From the NCBI RefSeq assembly GCF_900143625.1, contig NZ_FRFF01000167.1, positions 79,343-143,342 of the forward strand: a stretch of 64,000 nt of DNA. Reading direction: 5' to 3'. The notes under the pieces are model-generated. The model was not told the DNA's origin, made no database searches, and worked only from the letters and a program-made list of their open reading frames with translations. Origin of the DNA: Nocardiopsis sp. JB363. Lineage in GTDB: Bacteria; Actinomycetota; Actinomycetes; Streptosporangiales; Streptosporangiaceae. How positions within the stretch are numbered: position 1 is the stretch's first letter; every line of letters starts with the position of its first letter. This document shows positions 44,558-53,109 of the stretch, one piece after another. The position numbers and the translations under genes are program-made.

Positions 44558-44995
44558 TCAGCCGACCACGGCGTCCAGGTAGACCCACTCACCCTCGTGT
44601 CGGCGGAACCGGCTGTACTCGCACAGTTCACCGTCCTGGCCTTCCTCCCGATAGCGCGCCCGGAACTCGACGGCGCCCTCCTTGTGGAAGGGGGTCCCCT
44701 CATTCGTACGCAGGATCTCCAGCCCCGTCCACTCGGTGTCGGGGTCCAGGCCCACCCGGCGGGGTCGGGTGGCGGGATCCCAGGAACGCAGGAGGTAGTC
44801 CTCGTCGCCCACGACGAAGGCGCTGTAGCGCGAACGCATGAGGTCCTCCGCGGTGGCCGCACGGGCCGTGCCCGCGTGCAGGCGACCGCAACACGCACCG
44901 TACTCCTCGGGCCGGCCGCACGGGCAGGGTGCGTCGGTGAGGACGGGTCGCGGGCCGGTGGAACGCTGGGAACGGTGGGGACGCTGCTGGGCCAT
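44558..44995 (-). CDS. YchJ-family protein with SEC-C zinc motif
   Basis: 145 residues from the ATG at 44995. The N-terminal CPCGRPEEYGACCGRLH is the cysteine pattern of SEC-C/YchJ proteins, which bind zinc. The body RSRYSAFVVGDEDYLLRSWDPATRPRR and VEFRARYRE match the UPF0225 (YchJ) family, an NTF2-like fold of unknown molecular role. It ends cleanly at DAVVG. Confidence 0.88.
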   Translation of the reverse strand: MAQQRPHRSQRSTGPRPVLTDAPCPCGRPEEYGACCGRLHAGTARAATAEDLMRSRYSAFVVGDEDYLLRSWDPATRPRRVGLDPDTEWTGLEILRTNEGTPFHKEGAVEFRARYREEGQDGELCEYSRFRRHEGEWVYLDAVVG

Positions 44996-45071
44996 GCACC
45001 CATTCTGGCGTGCCGGGGGTACCACCCGGCCCGATGGAGGGGAATCGGGTCGGATGGTTCGGGTGGAGGGG

Positions 45072-45194
45072 TCAGGCTCCGCCGTCACCTGGGCGGCGCG
45101 GTGGAGGTGGCGGCAACCACCGTGGAGGTGGACCGTCGTCGGGGGCAGGGCGCGGTTGAGGGATCGGGAGCGCGTTCACGTGGGCGTAGTCCAT
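45072..45194 (-). CDS. Possible 40-residue proline-rich small protein
   Basis: ATG at 45194 with GGGGG 6 nt upstream; a second ATG two codons earlier is at 45200. The product begins MDYAHVNALPIPQPRPAPDD, then a proline-rich WLPPPPPRR segment and a GDGG end. Proline-rich frames arise by chance in GC-rich DNA, so this is a weak call; in its favour are the ribosome site and the uneven composition (Tyr, His, Asn, Ile at the start). It is divergent from the methylase gene. Confidence 0.3.
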   Translation of the reverse strand: MDYAHVNALPIPQPRPAPDDGPPPRWLPPPPPRRPGDGGA

Positions 45195-45426
45195 GTCCAT
45201 CCCCCGGGGTGATACCCATCCTGGCCGGTGGAACGAAACGCGCGGGATGTCCACTTCCGGCGCCCGACCGTCACCTTTCGACCCTGGCTGAGCGTGCCAT
45301 TCCGTGGCTTCCACACCAACCTTGCCCTGTGAAATAACCCAACCACTCACGAATGGGCGTGTCCGGGTCGAGACCAGACCACATGTGTATAGTCGGTCCG
45401 ACCGCTGGCCAGGAAAGGTTGAGATC

Positions 45427-47493
45427 ATGGACAACGTGGAGGTGAGCTCCGCCGACATCGCCCGTATCGCCGGGGTCAAACCGACGGCGGTCAGCAACTG
45501 GCGTCGACGCCACGACGACTTCCCCACCCCCGTCGGCGGTACCGACCGCAGCCCCCGCTTCGACCTGGCGGAGATCGAGGCGTGGCTGTCCACCCACCGC
45601 AGTGTGCCGACCATCGACCCCGACCAGCGTCTGTGGCAGGTGGTGGACTCCCTGCGCGGGTCCGCTCCGGTCGAGGACCTCCTCGGGCTGGTCGGCGCGT
45701 TGGCCCTGCACCTGCGCGACCACCCCGAAGCTCCCCCGAGGGACCCGGCCGCGTTGGTGGCCGCGGCCTTGGACGGCTTCGAGACACGATTGCGGGCCTC
45801 CGGTTCGGCCTGCCTGGCCGACCATCGGCCCGTCGAGGTCCCCGACACCCTGCTCCCCGCCCTGGTGGAGGCGACCGTGCGCGCCGTCGCCGAGAGCGGC
45901 CCCGGCCCGGTCCTGGAACGCATGAGCCGAAGGTCGGAGCAACGTTCCCCCGTCGGTTCGCACAACCTTCCCCCCGCCCTGGCCGACCTGATGGTCCACC
46001 TCGCCGGCACCGGCGGTGCCCTGACCGATCCCGCCTGTGGCGGGAGCGAACTCCTGTTGGCGGGGATCCGAGCCGGACGCGCGCCACTGCGCGGCCAGGA
46101 CCGGGAGCGGGCGACACTGTGGCTGACCGCGCTGCGCCTGGCCTTCCACGACGCCCTGGACGAGCAGGTCGAACTACGGGTCGGCGACGCCCTGCGAGAA
46201 CCGGCCTTCACCGCTGCCCCGGCCGACTCGGTGGTCATCGCTCCCCCGTTCGGTGAACGCAACTGGGGCCTGGAGGACCTGGTCGATGACCCCCGGTGGG
46301 TGCACGGGCTGCCGCCTCGCCTGGAATCCGACCTGGCCTGGGTACAGCACGCCCTTTCCCAACTGCGACCGAGCGGCAGGGCCGTGCTGCTGATGCCTCC
46401 GGCCGCGGCCCAACGTCCCTCCGGGCGGCGGATCCGCCGTTCGCTGCTACGGTCCGGTGCGTTCCTCGCGGTGGTGTCGCTGCCCGCCGGTTTCGCCGCG
46501 CACTACGCCGTGCCGCTGCAGCTGTGGGTGCTGCGCCGGACCGACGAGACGACGACGCCCACGCCTTTGCTGTTGGTGGACACCGAGCCGACCGACCCCC
46601 ACGATGTGGATCGCCCCGAGGAAGTGATCGACCGGATCCGAGGACTCTGGGAGGACTTCCACGGCTATCCGGAGAGGTTCGAGGAAGTGCCGGGGACGGC
46701 CCGGGCCGTGGAACCGGTGGAGCTGCTGGACGAGGAGATCGACCTCACCCCGCGCCGCCACCTGCCACCGCCCCGTTCGAGCACCCGAGACCTGGACCTG
46801 TTCGCGCGGCGCCGCGCCGAGATGGAACGGTCGCTGCGGTCGCTGCGGTCCCTGCTCCCGGAGGTTCCCGAGGCCCTGCCAGAGGCCGCGCCCACCCCGG
46901 TCGTCACCCTGGGCGAACTGGCCAAGGCCGGTTCGGTCTCCATCCGACGCCACCGTGCCCGACGCCCCGAGGAGGAAAGCGGTTCCCAGACCCAGGCGCG
47001 AGTGCTGACGCCCCAGGACGTGATGCGGGGAACGCCGGCGACCCGGACCGAACGCGTCGACGCCGACCCCATGCGCAACCCCCCGTTGCGGGAGGGCGAC
47101 ATCGTCATCCCCGTCGTCACCGAACGACCGTTGGCTCGGGTGGTCACCGCCGAGGACGCGGGGGCCCACCCCCATGGTGGGCTGTACGTGGTGAGCACCA
47201 ACCCCGCGTCCGTGGACCCCTGGTTCCTGGCGGGTTTCGTCAGCAGCGAGGCCGAGCGCGGACACATCACCCGGGTGAGCAGCAGCATGCGCGGGTCCCT
47301 GCGGTTGGAACCGCAGCGGTTCCGTCTACCGGTGTTGTCCATCCAGGAGCAGCGCGCGCACGGTGAGCGCTTCCGTCGGGTCGAACGGTTCCGTCGGGCG
47401 CTACGGGAGCTGCAGGAGTTGGGTACGGAACTGGCCGACCAGGCCGTCGACCTGGCCGTCGAGCTCACCACCGACCAGGCCGAACAGCCTTGA
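45427..47493 (+). CDS. Solitary fusion: HTH, type I adenine methylase-like domain and specificity-like C-terminus
   Basis: 688 residues. N-terminal helix-turn-helix (SSADIARIAGVKPTAVSNWRRR, residues 7-28) like MerR/excisionase domains; then an HsdM-like methyltransferase with SAM motif I DPACGGSELL (201-210) and motif IV region VVIAPPFGERNWG (269-281). Functional N6-adenine methylases have Asn/Asp-Pro-Pro-Tyr/Phe; here the first residue is Ala (A272). A helical linker with a coiled coil follows (about 460-490), then a region resembling HsdS target recognition and conserved helix (SVDPWFLAGFVSSEAERGHI; RFRRALRELQELGTELADQ). No HsdR or other nuclease gene is nearby. It may be a catalytically dead DNA-recognition protein or regulator. 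Confidence 0.85.
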   Translation: MDNVEVSSADIARIAGVKPTAVSNWRRRHDDFPTPVGGTDRSPRFDLAEIEAWLSTHRSVPTIDPDQRLWQVVDSLRGSAPVEDLLGLVGALALHLRDHPEAPPRDPAALVAAALDGFETRLRASGSACLADHRPVEVPDTLLPALVEATVRAVAESGPGPVLERMSRRSEQRSPVGSHNLPPALADLMVHLAGTGGALTDPACGGSELLLAGIRAGRAPLRGQDRERATLWLTALRLAFHDALDEQVELRVGDALREPAFTAAPADSVVIAPPFGERNWGLEDLVDDPRWVHGLPPRLESDLAWVQHALSQLRPSGRAVLLMPPAAAQRPSGRRIRRSLLRSGAFLAVVSLPAGFAAHYAVPLQLWVLRRTDETTTPTPLLLVDTEPTDPHDVDRPEEVIDRIRGLWEDFHGYPERFEEVPGTARAVEPVELLDEEIDLTPRRHLPPPRSSTRDLDLFARRRAEMERSLRSLRSLLPEVPEALPEAAPTPVVTLGELAKAGSVSIRRHRARRPEEESGSQTQARVLTPQDVMRGTPATRTERVDADPMRNPPLREGDIVIPVVTERPLARVVTAEDAGAHPHGGLYVVSTNPASVDPWFLAGFVSSEAERGHITRVSSSMRGSLRLEPQRFRLPVLSIQEQRAHGERFRRVERFRRALRELQELGTELADQAVDLAVELTTDQAEQP

Positions 47494-47505
47494 CCGCACG
47501 TCGCT

Positions 47506-47547
47506 GAGGGCCCGAGCACCGGAGTGATATCCGGTGGTCGGGCCCTC
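47506..47547. terminator. Bidirectional terminator between convergent genes
   Basis: Stem of 10 bp (GAGGGCCCGA / TCGGGCCCTC), one mismatch, then 6 bp (CACCGG / CCGGTG) around an 8-nt loop, between the methylase-like gene stop (47493) and the stop of the lipoprotein-like gene at 47574. Confidence 0.75.
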
Positions 47548-47573
47548 GTGCCGTCTCAGGGGCGCGGCGATGC

Positions 47574-48167
47574 TCAGCCGATGTCCGCGGTGACGGTCAC
47601 TCCCAGGCCGAGGTTCTCCTCGAACTCGACGGAGGCCGGGGTGAAGTCGCCCTCGGCGGTGACCAGGCCCTCGGCCCGCTGGCCGGGGTCGAGCGTCACG
47701 GTGTCGATCTGGGACTCGGACATACCCAGGGCACTGGTCGTGTCCTTCTTGGTGCCGTCGTCGGCGACGAGCGCGAAGTACAGCGGGTTGACCTCGATGG
47801 CGGTGTCACCGTTGTTCTCCACGGCGACGTGCACGCTGGTGTAGTCGCCGCCGTCGTGCAGGACGCTCGGCACGAAGTCGGCGGCCTCCGCGGTCAGCAC
47901 GACCGGTTCGTCTTCGGCCGGCTCTTCGGCGGCCTCCTCGACCTCGCCTTCGGCCGTGTCCTCGGTCTGCTCGGAAGGGGCCTGCGCGGACTCCGAGCCG
48001 TCGGAGCCCCCCGAGAGAGCGGCCATGCAGCCACCCATCAGGAAGAACAGGAGCAGGAACGCTCCGCAGCCGAGACCGAGCTTCTTGCCGGTGGACATGC
48101 CCTGCTTCGGAGGCATGGGCTGGTACGGCTGCTGGGGCGGGAAAGGCTGGGGGTGGGGCTGGGTCAT
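47574..48167 (-). CDS. Membrane-anchored DUF4352-like protein
   Basis: 197 residues from the ATG at 48167. A proline/glutamine-rich cytoplasmic N-terminus (PHPQPFPPQQPYQPMPP) precedes one transmembrane segment (LGLGCGAFLLLFFLMGGC), a long acidic extracellular linker rich in Glu and Ala, and a C-terminal beta-domain (YTSVHVAVENNGDTAIEVNPLYFALVADDGT) of the immunoglobulin-like DUF4352 type. Function unknown; typical for actinomycete cell-surface proteins. Confidence 0.8.
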   Translation of the reverse strand: MTQPHPQPFPPQQPYQPMPPKQGMSTGKKLGLGCGAFLLLFFLMGGCMAALSGGSDGSESAQAPSEQTEDTAEGEVEEAAEEPAEDEPVVLTAEAADFVPSVLHDGGDYTSVHVAVENNGDTAIEVNPLYFALVADDGTKKDTTSALGMSESQIDTVTLDPGQRAEGLVTAEGDFTPASVEFEENLGLGVTVTADIG

Positions 48168-48590
48168 GGTGGGCTCCGGTCTGTGCGGTGGCGACGAGGC
48201 CGTGGGGTGTGAACACCGAACCGGGCGGTTCGGCACGCAGCGGGACAGGTAGTCTCCGGAACGCTGAACCAACCCGAAGACACTCACACCATACACGACT
48301 ATCTGTGAATATAACCAACCATGAACACGAAGCTGTTTTCATGCTCAAGATGAGAGAAGAATGAACAGCACCATCTTCCAGCACTCACAGCGCAGGGCGG
48401 AGCGGCCACCGAAGGGTTCACCGTCCTGTGCTGACGGCATCACCGGGTTGGAGTCCTTTTCGGGGATTCCGGCAGAGGAACCCGTATGAGATCGCCGTCA
48501 TCCTCGGTGACCTCGGACCCGCGTCCACCCGGGGGACGTCTCCCGGGTGGACGCGGGCGTCGGGGAGCGCCGCCCACATGGGCCGGGGGC
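48168..48590. other. Intergenic region between DUF4352-like and lyase genes
   Basis: About 420 bp without a supported gene. The part near 48270-48360 is AT-richer than anything nearby and probably holds the promoter of the DUF4352-like gene. The lyase terminator hairpin is at 48518-48557. Confidence 0.5.
48518..48557 (-). terminator. Terminator hairpin after the rhamnogalacturonan lyase gene
   Basis: Perfect 16-bp stem CCCGCGTCCACCCGGG / CCCGGGTGGACGCGGG with an 8-nt loop, 33 bp beyond the lyase stop codon. Confidence 0.75.
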
Positions 48591-50927
48591 TCAGGGCCGG
48601 GGATAGAGCGGTCGAGGCACGGTCACCCGCGACCAGTCGGTGTCCGACCCCAGATAGAACTCCGGGTAGGTCGGCTGGTTGTAGGTGGTCTGCTGCGAGG
48701 CGATACCGACCCGGTACTGAGGGTCGTGCATGAGCGTGTGCAACATGTGTTCGGTCTCTTCGGTGGAGGTGTGCACACGCAGCGCCGTGCCGTCCTCGGT
48801 GCGCAGGACGAGCTCCTCCCGCCAGTCACCGAACACGTCGGCGACCAGGGACGGGTTTCCCTTGGTGCCGTTGTTGGTCGAGGTTCCCTCCGCGTTCAGC
48901 AGGGTGCCGCGGTTCCAGTCCTCGATCGTGGGGGTCTCCACCACACCGTCGACCTCGGCTCCCTCGATGATCTGGGTGGTCATGTCACCCGCCCAACGAA
49001 TGCTCATGTTGGTGCCGGGGACCTCCTCGCCCAGGCGCTCGCCCTCGGCCGACCACAGACCGCCGTCGCCGTCCTCCCCCGGGGGCATCGACGACCACAC
49101 CTCGTACCCGGGGCTCGCGGGGTCGACGTCGCCGACCATGCCGCGGCCGGTGTCCCGGCCGGAGTAGGTACCGAACAGCACCTCACCGGTGTCGGCGTCC
49201 CGCATGGCCTGACCGTAGGGCGCCCAGGTGGCGCCCTCGTGGACGGTCCAGATCCGCACGTCACCGTCGGGGGTGAACCGGCCGGTGTGCATGGCGTCGC
49301 CGTGGCCGAGCTTGACGGACTCACCCGGGGAACCGCTTCCGGGCGGCAGGGTGGCGTGGGAGGAGTATCGCAACGTTCCATCGGAGTTCAGGGTGGCTGC
49401 ACCGTAGACGATCTCCTGCCGGTGGTCGCCGTCCACGTCGGCCACGCTCAGGGAGTGGAAGCCCTGCCCGGCGAGGGTGCCGTGTTCGGGGTCGGTACCC
49501 ACACCTCCGTGCGGGGTGTCGTCGAAGGGATTGTCCATGGGCACGTGCCCGCTGTCGGCCACCCAGCGTTCCCGGATCCGTTCGCCATCGAAGTCGTGGG
49601 CCACGATCACCGATCGGGTGTAATAGCCGCGCGCGAAGATCGCGGAGGGGGTGCGTCCGTCCAGGTGGACGACGCCGGCCAGGAAACGGTCGACTCGGTT
49701 GCCCGGTTCGACGCGGCTCATGGCGTAGTCGCCCCACAGGAGCCCGTCGTCCCCGCGTCCGGGGTTATAGGGGATGGTGTCCAGCTCTTGGCCGGTGAGC
49801 CCGTCGAACACGGTGAGGTACTCGGGCCCGTCCACCACGAATCCCTCGAACTCGCGCAGTCGGTTGTTCTCGCTGCGTCCGGGTGCGTAGACGTCCATGA
49901 GGTGGTCGGCCAAAGCCTCGGCGTCCACGCGTGAGAGCGGATAGTCGTACTCGGGGTCGATCCCGAAGGCCTCCTCCAGGGTGGCGGGCCAGTTGTCGGC
50001 CAGTACCTCGGGGTGTTCGTACCAGCCGAGAAACATGTCGACGACGTGGTCGTGGTAGTCCTCGGCGCTCATGCGGTGGTCTTCGTCGTGGGTGACGCCC
50101 GCCGCGACGTCTTCCTTGGGCAGGGTGACGTGCCCTTCCTCGATCACCTCCCCCTCGGACCCGTAGGTGGTGCTCTTCGTACCGGGCGCGGTCTTGAACA
50201 TCAGTTCCGCGCGGCCGTCCCCGTCGAGGTCGTAGACCAGGAACTGGGTGTAGTGGGCGCCGGAGCGGATGTTCACGCCCAGGTCGATCCGGTTCAGCAG
50301 GGTGCCGTCGAGCGTGTAGGTGTCGATGAGGGTGTTGCCGGTGTAGCCCACCTGGGAGACGTCCTTGGAATTCGTGGGGTCCCACTTGACCACGAACTCG
50401 TACTGCCCATCGCCGTCCACGTCACCGACGGAGACGTCGTTCGCGGTGTGGGTGTAGTCCTCCCCCACCGGGGTGGTGCCGCCCTCGGGTTGTTGGAGTG
50501 GGATGTCGAGGTGTCCGTCGGCCCAGGGGGCGACGGCCTCGGAGGCCTGCTGTTCACGGCCGCGGACCACTGCGGCGACCCGGTACTCGGAGTCGGCTGT
50601 GCCCTCGGCGTCCAGCAGATTCGTGCCGTCGGCGACGGTCGTGATCGGTTTCCCGTCCCGATAGACGCGGAAGTCGGGGCCGGTCAGCCCCGTGTCGGTG
50701 TGTCCGGTGACCTCGTGGGCGAGCAGCCGCCAGCCAAGGTGGACGCCGTTGTCGGTGTCGACGGCGACCAGCCCGCGGTCGAGTCGTTCGAGCCGCATGA
50801 GGTGTCCGGGGCCGGTGCCCGCGGACGTCTCCGACGCGGCCGCGGCGCCGCCCGGGATCAGGAGCAGAGTGGCGGCGGTGAGCGCGGCCAGCCGGACGGG
50901 GGTGTGCACGGGGGTGCGGGGGGTCAA
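48591..50927 (-). CDS. Secreted rhamnogalacturonan lyase, polysaccharide lyase family 11
   Basis: 778 residues from a TTG at 50927 behind an excellent AGGAGGTGGAACC. A Sec signal peptide (RLAALTAATLLLIPGGAAAA) is followed by the PL11 beta-propeller: MRLERLDRGLVAVDTDNGVHLGWRLL is the family opening, and calcium-binding D-x-D-G-D-G repeats occur throughout (GDVDGDGQYEFVVKW, YDLDGDGRAELMFKT, ADVDGDHRQEIVYG). The family cleaves the rhamnogalacturonan I backbone of pectin by beta-elimination; YesW/YesX type. No carbohydrate-binding module is attached. A LacI-type operator overlaps its promoter. Confidence 0.93.
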   Translation of the reverse strand: MTPRTPVHTPVRLAALTAATLLLIPGGAAAASETSAGTGPGHLMRLERLDRGLVAVDTDNGVHLGWRLLAHEVTGHTDTGLTGPDFRVYRDGKPITTVADGTNLLDAEGTADSEYRVAAVVRGREQQASEAVAPWADGHLDIPLQQPEGGTTPVGEDYTHTANDVSVGDVDGDGQYEFVVKWDPTNSKDVSQVGYTGNTLIDTYTLDGTLLNRIDLGVNIRSGAHYTQFLVYDLDGDGRAELMFKTAPGTKSTTYGSEGEVIEEGHVTLPKEDVAAGVTHDEDHRMSAEDYHDHVVDMFLGWYEHPEVLADNWPATLEEAFGIDPEYDYPLSRVDAEALADHLMDVYAPGRSENNRLREFEGFVVDGPEYLTVFDGLTGQELDTIPYNPGRGDDGLLWGDYAMSRVEPGNRVDRFLAGVVHLDGRTPSAIFARGYYTRSVIVAHDFDGERIRERWVADSGHVPMDNPFDDTPHGGVGTDPEHGTLAGQGFHSLSVADVDGDHRQEIVYGAATLNSDGTLRYSSHATLPPGSGSPGESVKLGHGDAMHTGRFTPDGDVRIWTVHEGATWAPYGQAMRDADTGEVLFGTYSGRDTGRGMVGDVDPASPGYEVWSSMPPGEDGDGGLWSAEGERLGEEVPGTNMSIRWAGDMTTQIIEGAEVDGVVETPTIEDWNRGTLLNAEGTSTNNGTKGNPSLVADVFGDWREELVLRTEDGTALRVHTSTEETEHMLHTLMHDPQYRVGIASQQTTYNQPTYPEFYLGSDTDWSRVTVPRPLYPRP

Positions 50928-50963
50928 GGTTCCACCTCCTGGTGCGAGGGGCAACAACCTGAC

Positions 50964-50984
50964 ACGGAAAGCGCTTTCCGTCAA
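50964..50984 (-). promoter_or_regulatory. LacI-type operator inside the rhamnogalacturonan lyase promoter
   Basis: A perfect 18-bp palindrome ACGGAAAGCGCTTTCCGT (50964-50981) overlaps a candidate -35 box TTGACG (50984-50979 on the minus strand), so a bound repressor would cover the spacer. GGAAAGCGCTTTCC with a central CG is the classic LacI/GalR-family operator shape. No LacI-family gene is in the window. Confidence 0.8.
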
Positions 50985-51075
50985 GAGGGTCGGACAGCCC
51001 GCTTCTTTCCCGTGGAGGCCCGGGGGCACGGGGTGTGAAACGGGTGGGCTGGGGCGATACGGCCCGCCCCGCCGG

Positions 51076-51933
51076 TCACAGGTTCTTGCTCTCCACGTCC
51101 CACTCCGGGTCGACGCACAGACCACACTCCTCGCCCACGAACAGGTCCGCGGCCTCGGCGTCGTCCTTGAGCTGCCAGCGCAGCCACGCGCTCCCGACCC
51201 GCCCGTACTCGCCGCCGTCGGGCTCGGGGAAGGTCCCGTAGTGCCCCACGTCGAGGTGGCCCATGAACGCGGGCAGCCCCTCCGGCAGGTCGCGCCAGTC
51301 GTTGAGCGCGTTGCCATAGGCGATATCACTCGGCCCACCGGTGAAGTAGGCGATCGGCGCGTGCAGGTGGTCGAGACGGTCGGGGTCCCCATCATCGAAC
51401 ATGCCGCTGTTCCAGATCACGGTGGTGGTGATGCGGGGGTCATCGGCGACATCGTAGGTTTCCAACCCACCGCACGACTGACCCATGACGGCGATCCGCT
51501 CGGTGTCCACGTGCCCGCGGTACTCGCTGAACAATCGGGTGTTCTCTTCGACCGACCAGTCCACCGACTCGATGAGCATCTCCGCGTCGGTACTGCCCGA
51601 ACCACCCGGGCGACCGTTGGCGATGACCAGGAAACCGTGGGAGGCGAACTCGGTGAGGATGTTCTCGAACCACGTCCCGTCGGCGCGGCAGGCGCCGTTG
51701 CCCCAGGCCACGATCGGCAGCGGATCGTTCTCGGGCAGGTCCAACGGCCGGTAGACGGTGTGGTCGGGCAGGCGTCGGTCGACGACGTGCCCGGCCTCGT
51801 AGGGGCCACTGCCGCCGGCGACCTCCATGATGTCGGCCGAGGCGGCCCCCGAGGGGATCCCGGCCAGGGCCGCGACCAGGAGCGTTCCGGTCAGGAGGGC
51901 GGTGGATCTTCGGGCGGGGGTCGATGTTCCCAT
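51076..51933 (-). CDS. Secreted alpha/beta hydrolase (esterase-like)
   Basis: 285 residues from the ATG at 51933 behind GGGAGAA. A Sec signal peptide (ALLTGTLLVAALAGIPSGAASA) is followed by an alpha/beta hydrolase: LPIVAWGNGACRADGTWFENILTEFASHGF, nucleophile in IAVMGQSCGGLETYD, and a late GHLDVGHYGTF that can supply the His. The same architecture is found in actinomycete carbohydrate esterases and poly-ester-like hydrolases; a pectin or xylan side-chain esterase would suit the neighbours, but that is inference from context. Confidence 0.75.
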   Translation of the reverse strand: MGTSTPARRSTALLTGTLLVAALAGIPSGAASADIMEVAGGSGPYEAGHVVDRRLPDHTVYRPLDLPENDPLPIVAWGNGACRADGTWFENILTEFASHGFLVIANGRPGGSGSTDAEMLIESVDWSVEENTRLFSEYRGHVDTERIAVMGQSCGGLETYDVADDPRITTTVIWNSGMFDDGDPDRLDHLHAPIAYFTGGPSDIAYGNALNDWRDLPEGLPAFMGHLDVGHYGTFPEPDGGEYGRVGSAWLRWQLKDDAEAADLFVGEECGLCVDPEWDVESKNL

Positions 51934-51958
51934 CGCGTTCTCCCTTGGCTGGAGGAAA

Positions 51959-51978
51959 GACACCGGCTGTCCGGTGTC
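51959..51978. promoter_or_regulatory. Inverted repeat in the hydrolase leader
   Basis: GACACCGG-CTGT-CCGGTGTC: perfect 8-bp arms, 4-nt spacer, 26 bp upstream of the hydrolase start codon. It could be an operator or an mRNA leader hairpin. Confidence 0.45.
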
Positions 51979-52158
51979 CAGAAGGTGAATATCCGCGTCG
52001 CCCACCGGAGCGTCAACGGGTCCACCGACGAACGGGTGGGAACACCGATCCCACGCTCCCGGGCCCCACAGAGGTCGCGGTGTTCCACCGATGCGCGCCC
52101 CCGCGCCCGAGGCGGAGAGTGAGACGGACTTATCCGACCGGTAAGGGAGAGACCCCGC

Positions 52159-52965
52159 GTGGACGACAACCCCCTGCGCATCTACGACTTCATGGCCTGC
52201 GACGTCTACTGGGACTTCGACGGAACGCCGTTGCCCGCGAAGCAGCACAAGTTCCTCGTCTCCTTCCACCCCACCCCGGGGATCCCCACCCCCGAGCTGA
52301 TCCGCTCCATCACCGCGCGCGGACCGGACGGGTACCGGGTGGAGTTCGCCGACCAGGAGTTCACTCCGGCCAATACCAACGGCTACATCTACGACCACGC
52401 GCTCGACCACTACTGGTACATGGTCAACCTGCCCACCGGCTTCCTTCCCGGGGGCGTGTACTCCATCGAGGTGATGGGGGTCGACGGCGAGGTCCGGACC
52501 CGTTCACGCCACCACGACATCGCGGCCTCCCGGCGTCTGGTGGAGTTCTACACCTCGCACCGGACCGAACTCTCGGAGTCCTTCACGCCCTCGGGCCGGA
52601 GCGAGCTGGGGACGGTGCCGACCGACGGCGAGCTGGAGTGCTCCTGGTCAACCCTGAAGGACCTGGGCGGACCGGACGCCCACTACATCTTCCGCCTGTC
52701 CACCGGGGGGTCGGCCCGGGAGTTCGACACCCAGAACCTGACCTGGTGGGACAACATCTTCGTCGAACACATGCGTGGGCGTCTGGACGCGGGCCTGAAC
52801 CGTTCCTCGGTACGGGTGGGCGCCGATCTGGCGACGGGCACCCCCTACGCCTACTTCGTCGAGGCCACCGACTCCAACGTGCAGAGCGAGACCAACATCT
52901 GCCTCTTCCAGCCGCACCAGTACTTCCACACCCCGTCTCGGAACAAGGCCGGCACCGGGACCTGA
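52159..52965 (+). CDS. Unknown aromatic-rich soluble protein
   Basis: 268 residues from a GTG behind AAGGGAGAG. No signal peptide or membrane segment. The product is rich in Tyr, Trp, Phe and His (YIYDHALDHYWYMVNLPTG; FDTQNLTWWDNIFVEHM), with an alternating pattern that suggests a beta-sandwich or lectin-like fold. I recognise no family. It is divergent from the secreted hydrolase and convergent with the xylanase, so a carbohydrate-binding role is conceivable but unsupported. Confidence 0.7.
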   Translation: MDDNPLRIYDFMACDVYWDFDGTPLPAKQHKFLVSFHPTPGIPTPELIRSITARGPDGYRVEFADQEFTPANTNGYIYDHALDHYWYMVNLPTGFLPGGVYSIEVMGVDGEVRTRSRHHDIAASRRLVEFYTSHRTELSESFTPSGRSELGTVPTDGELECSWSTLKDLGGPDAHYIFRLSTGGSAREFDTQNLTWWDNIFVEHMRGRLDAGLNRSSVRVGADLATGTPYAYFVEATDSNVQSETNICLFQPHQYFHTPSRNKAGTGT

Positions 52966-53072
52966 GCCGGAGGCCGCCACGGGCCGGGTGGGCTCTGGGA
53001 GATCGCTCGACGGTGGGGTGAGCGCTCAGACCGTACCCGCGCGCCGGACCACGAGCCGGGTTCGGTGTGGCA

Positions 53073-53105
53073 GGGGGCGCGACGGTCGCGGACCGTCGCG
53101 CCCCC
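53073..53105. terminator. Bidirectional terminator between unknown gene and xylanase
   Basis: Perfect 15-bp stem GGGGGCGCGACGGTC / GACCGTCGCGCCCCC with a 3-nt loop, 4 bp from the xylanase stop codon. Confidence 0.8.
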
Positions 53106-53109
53106 GTTC

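Noticed and set aside
45427..47493. A complete type I restriction-modification system
   Set aside because: Only a methylase/specificity-like fusion is present; no HsdR-like helicase-nuclease nearby and the catalytic motif is altered.
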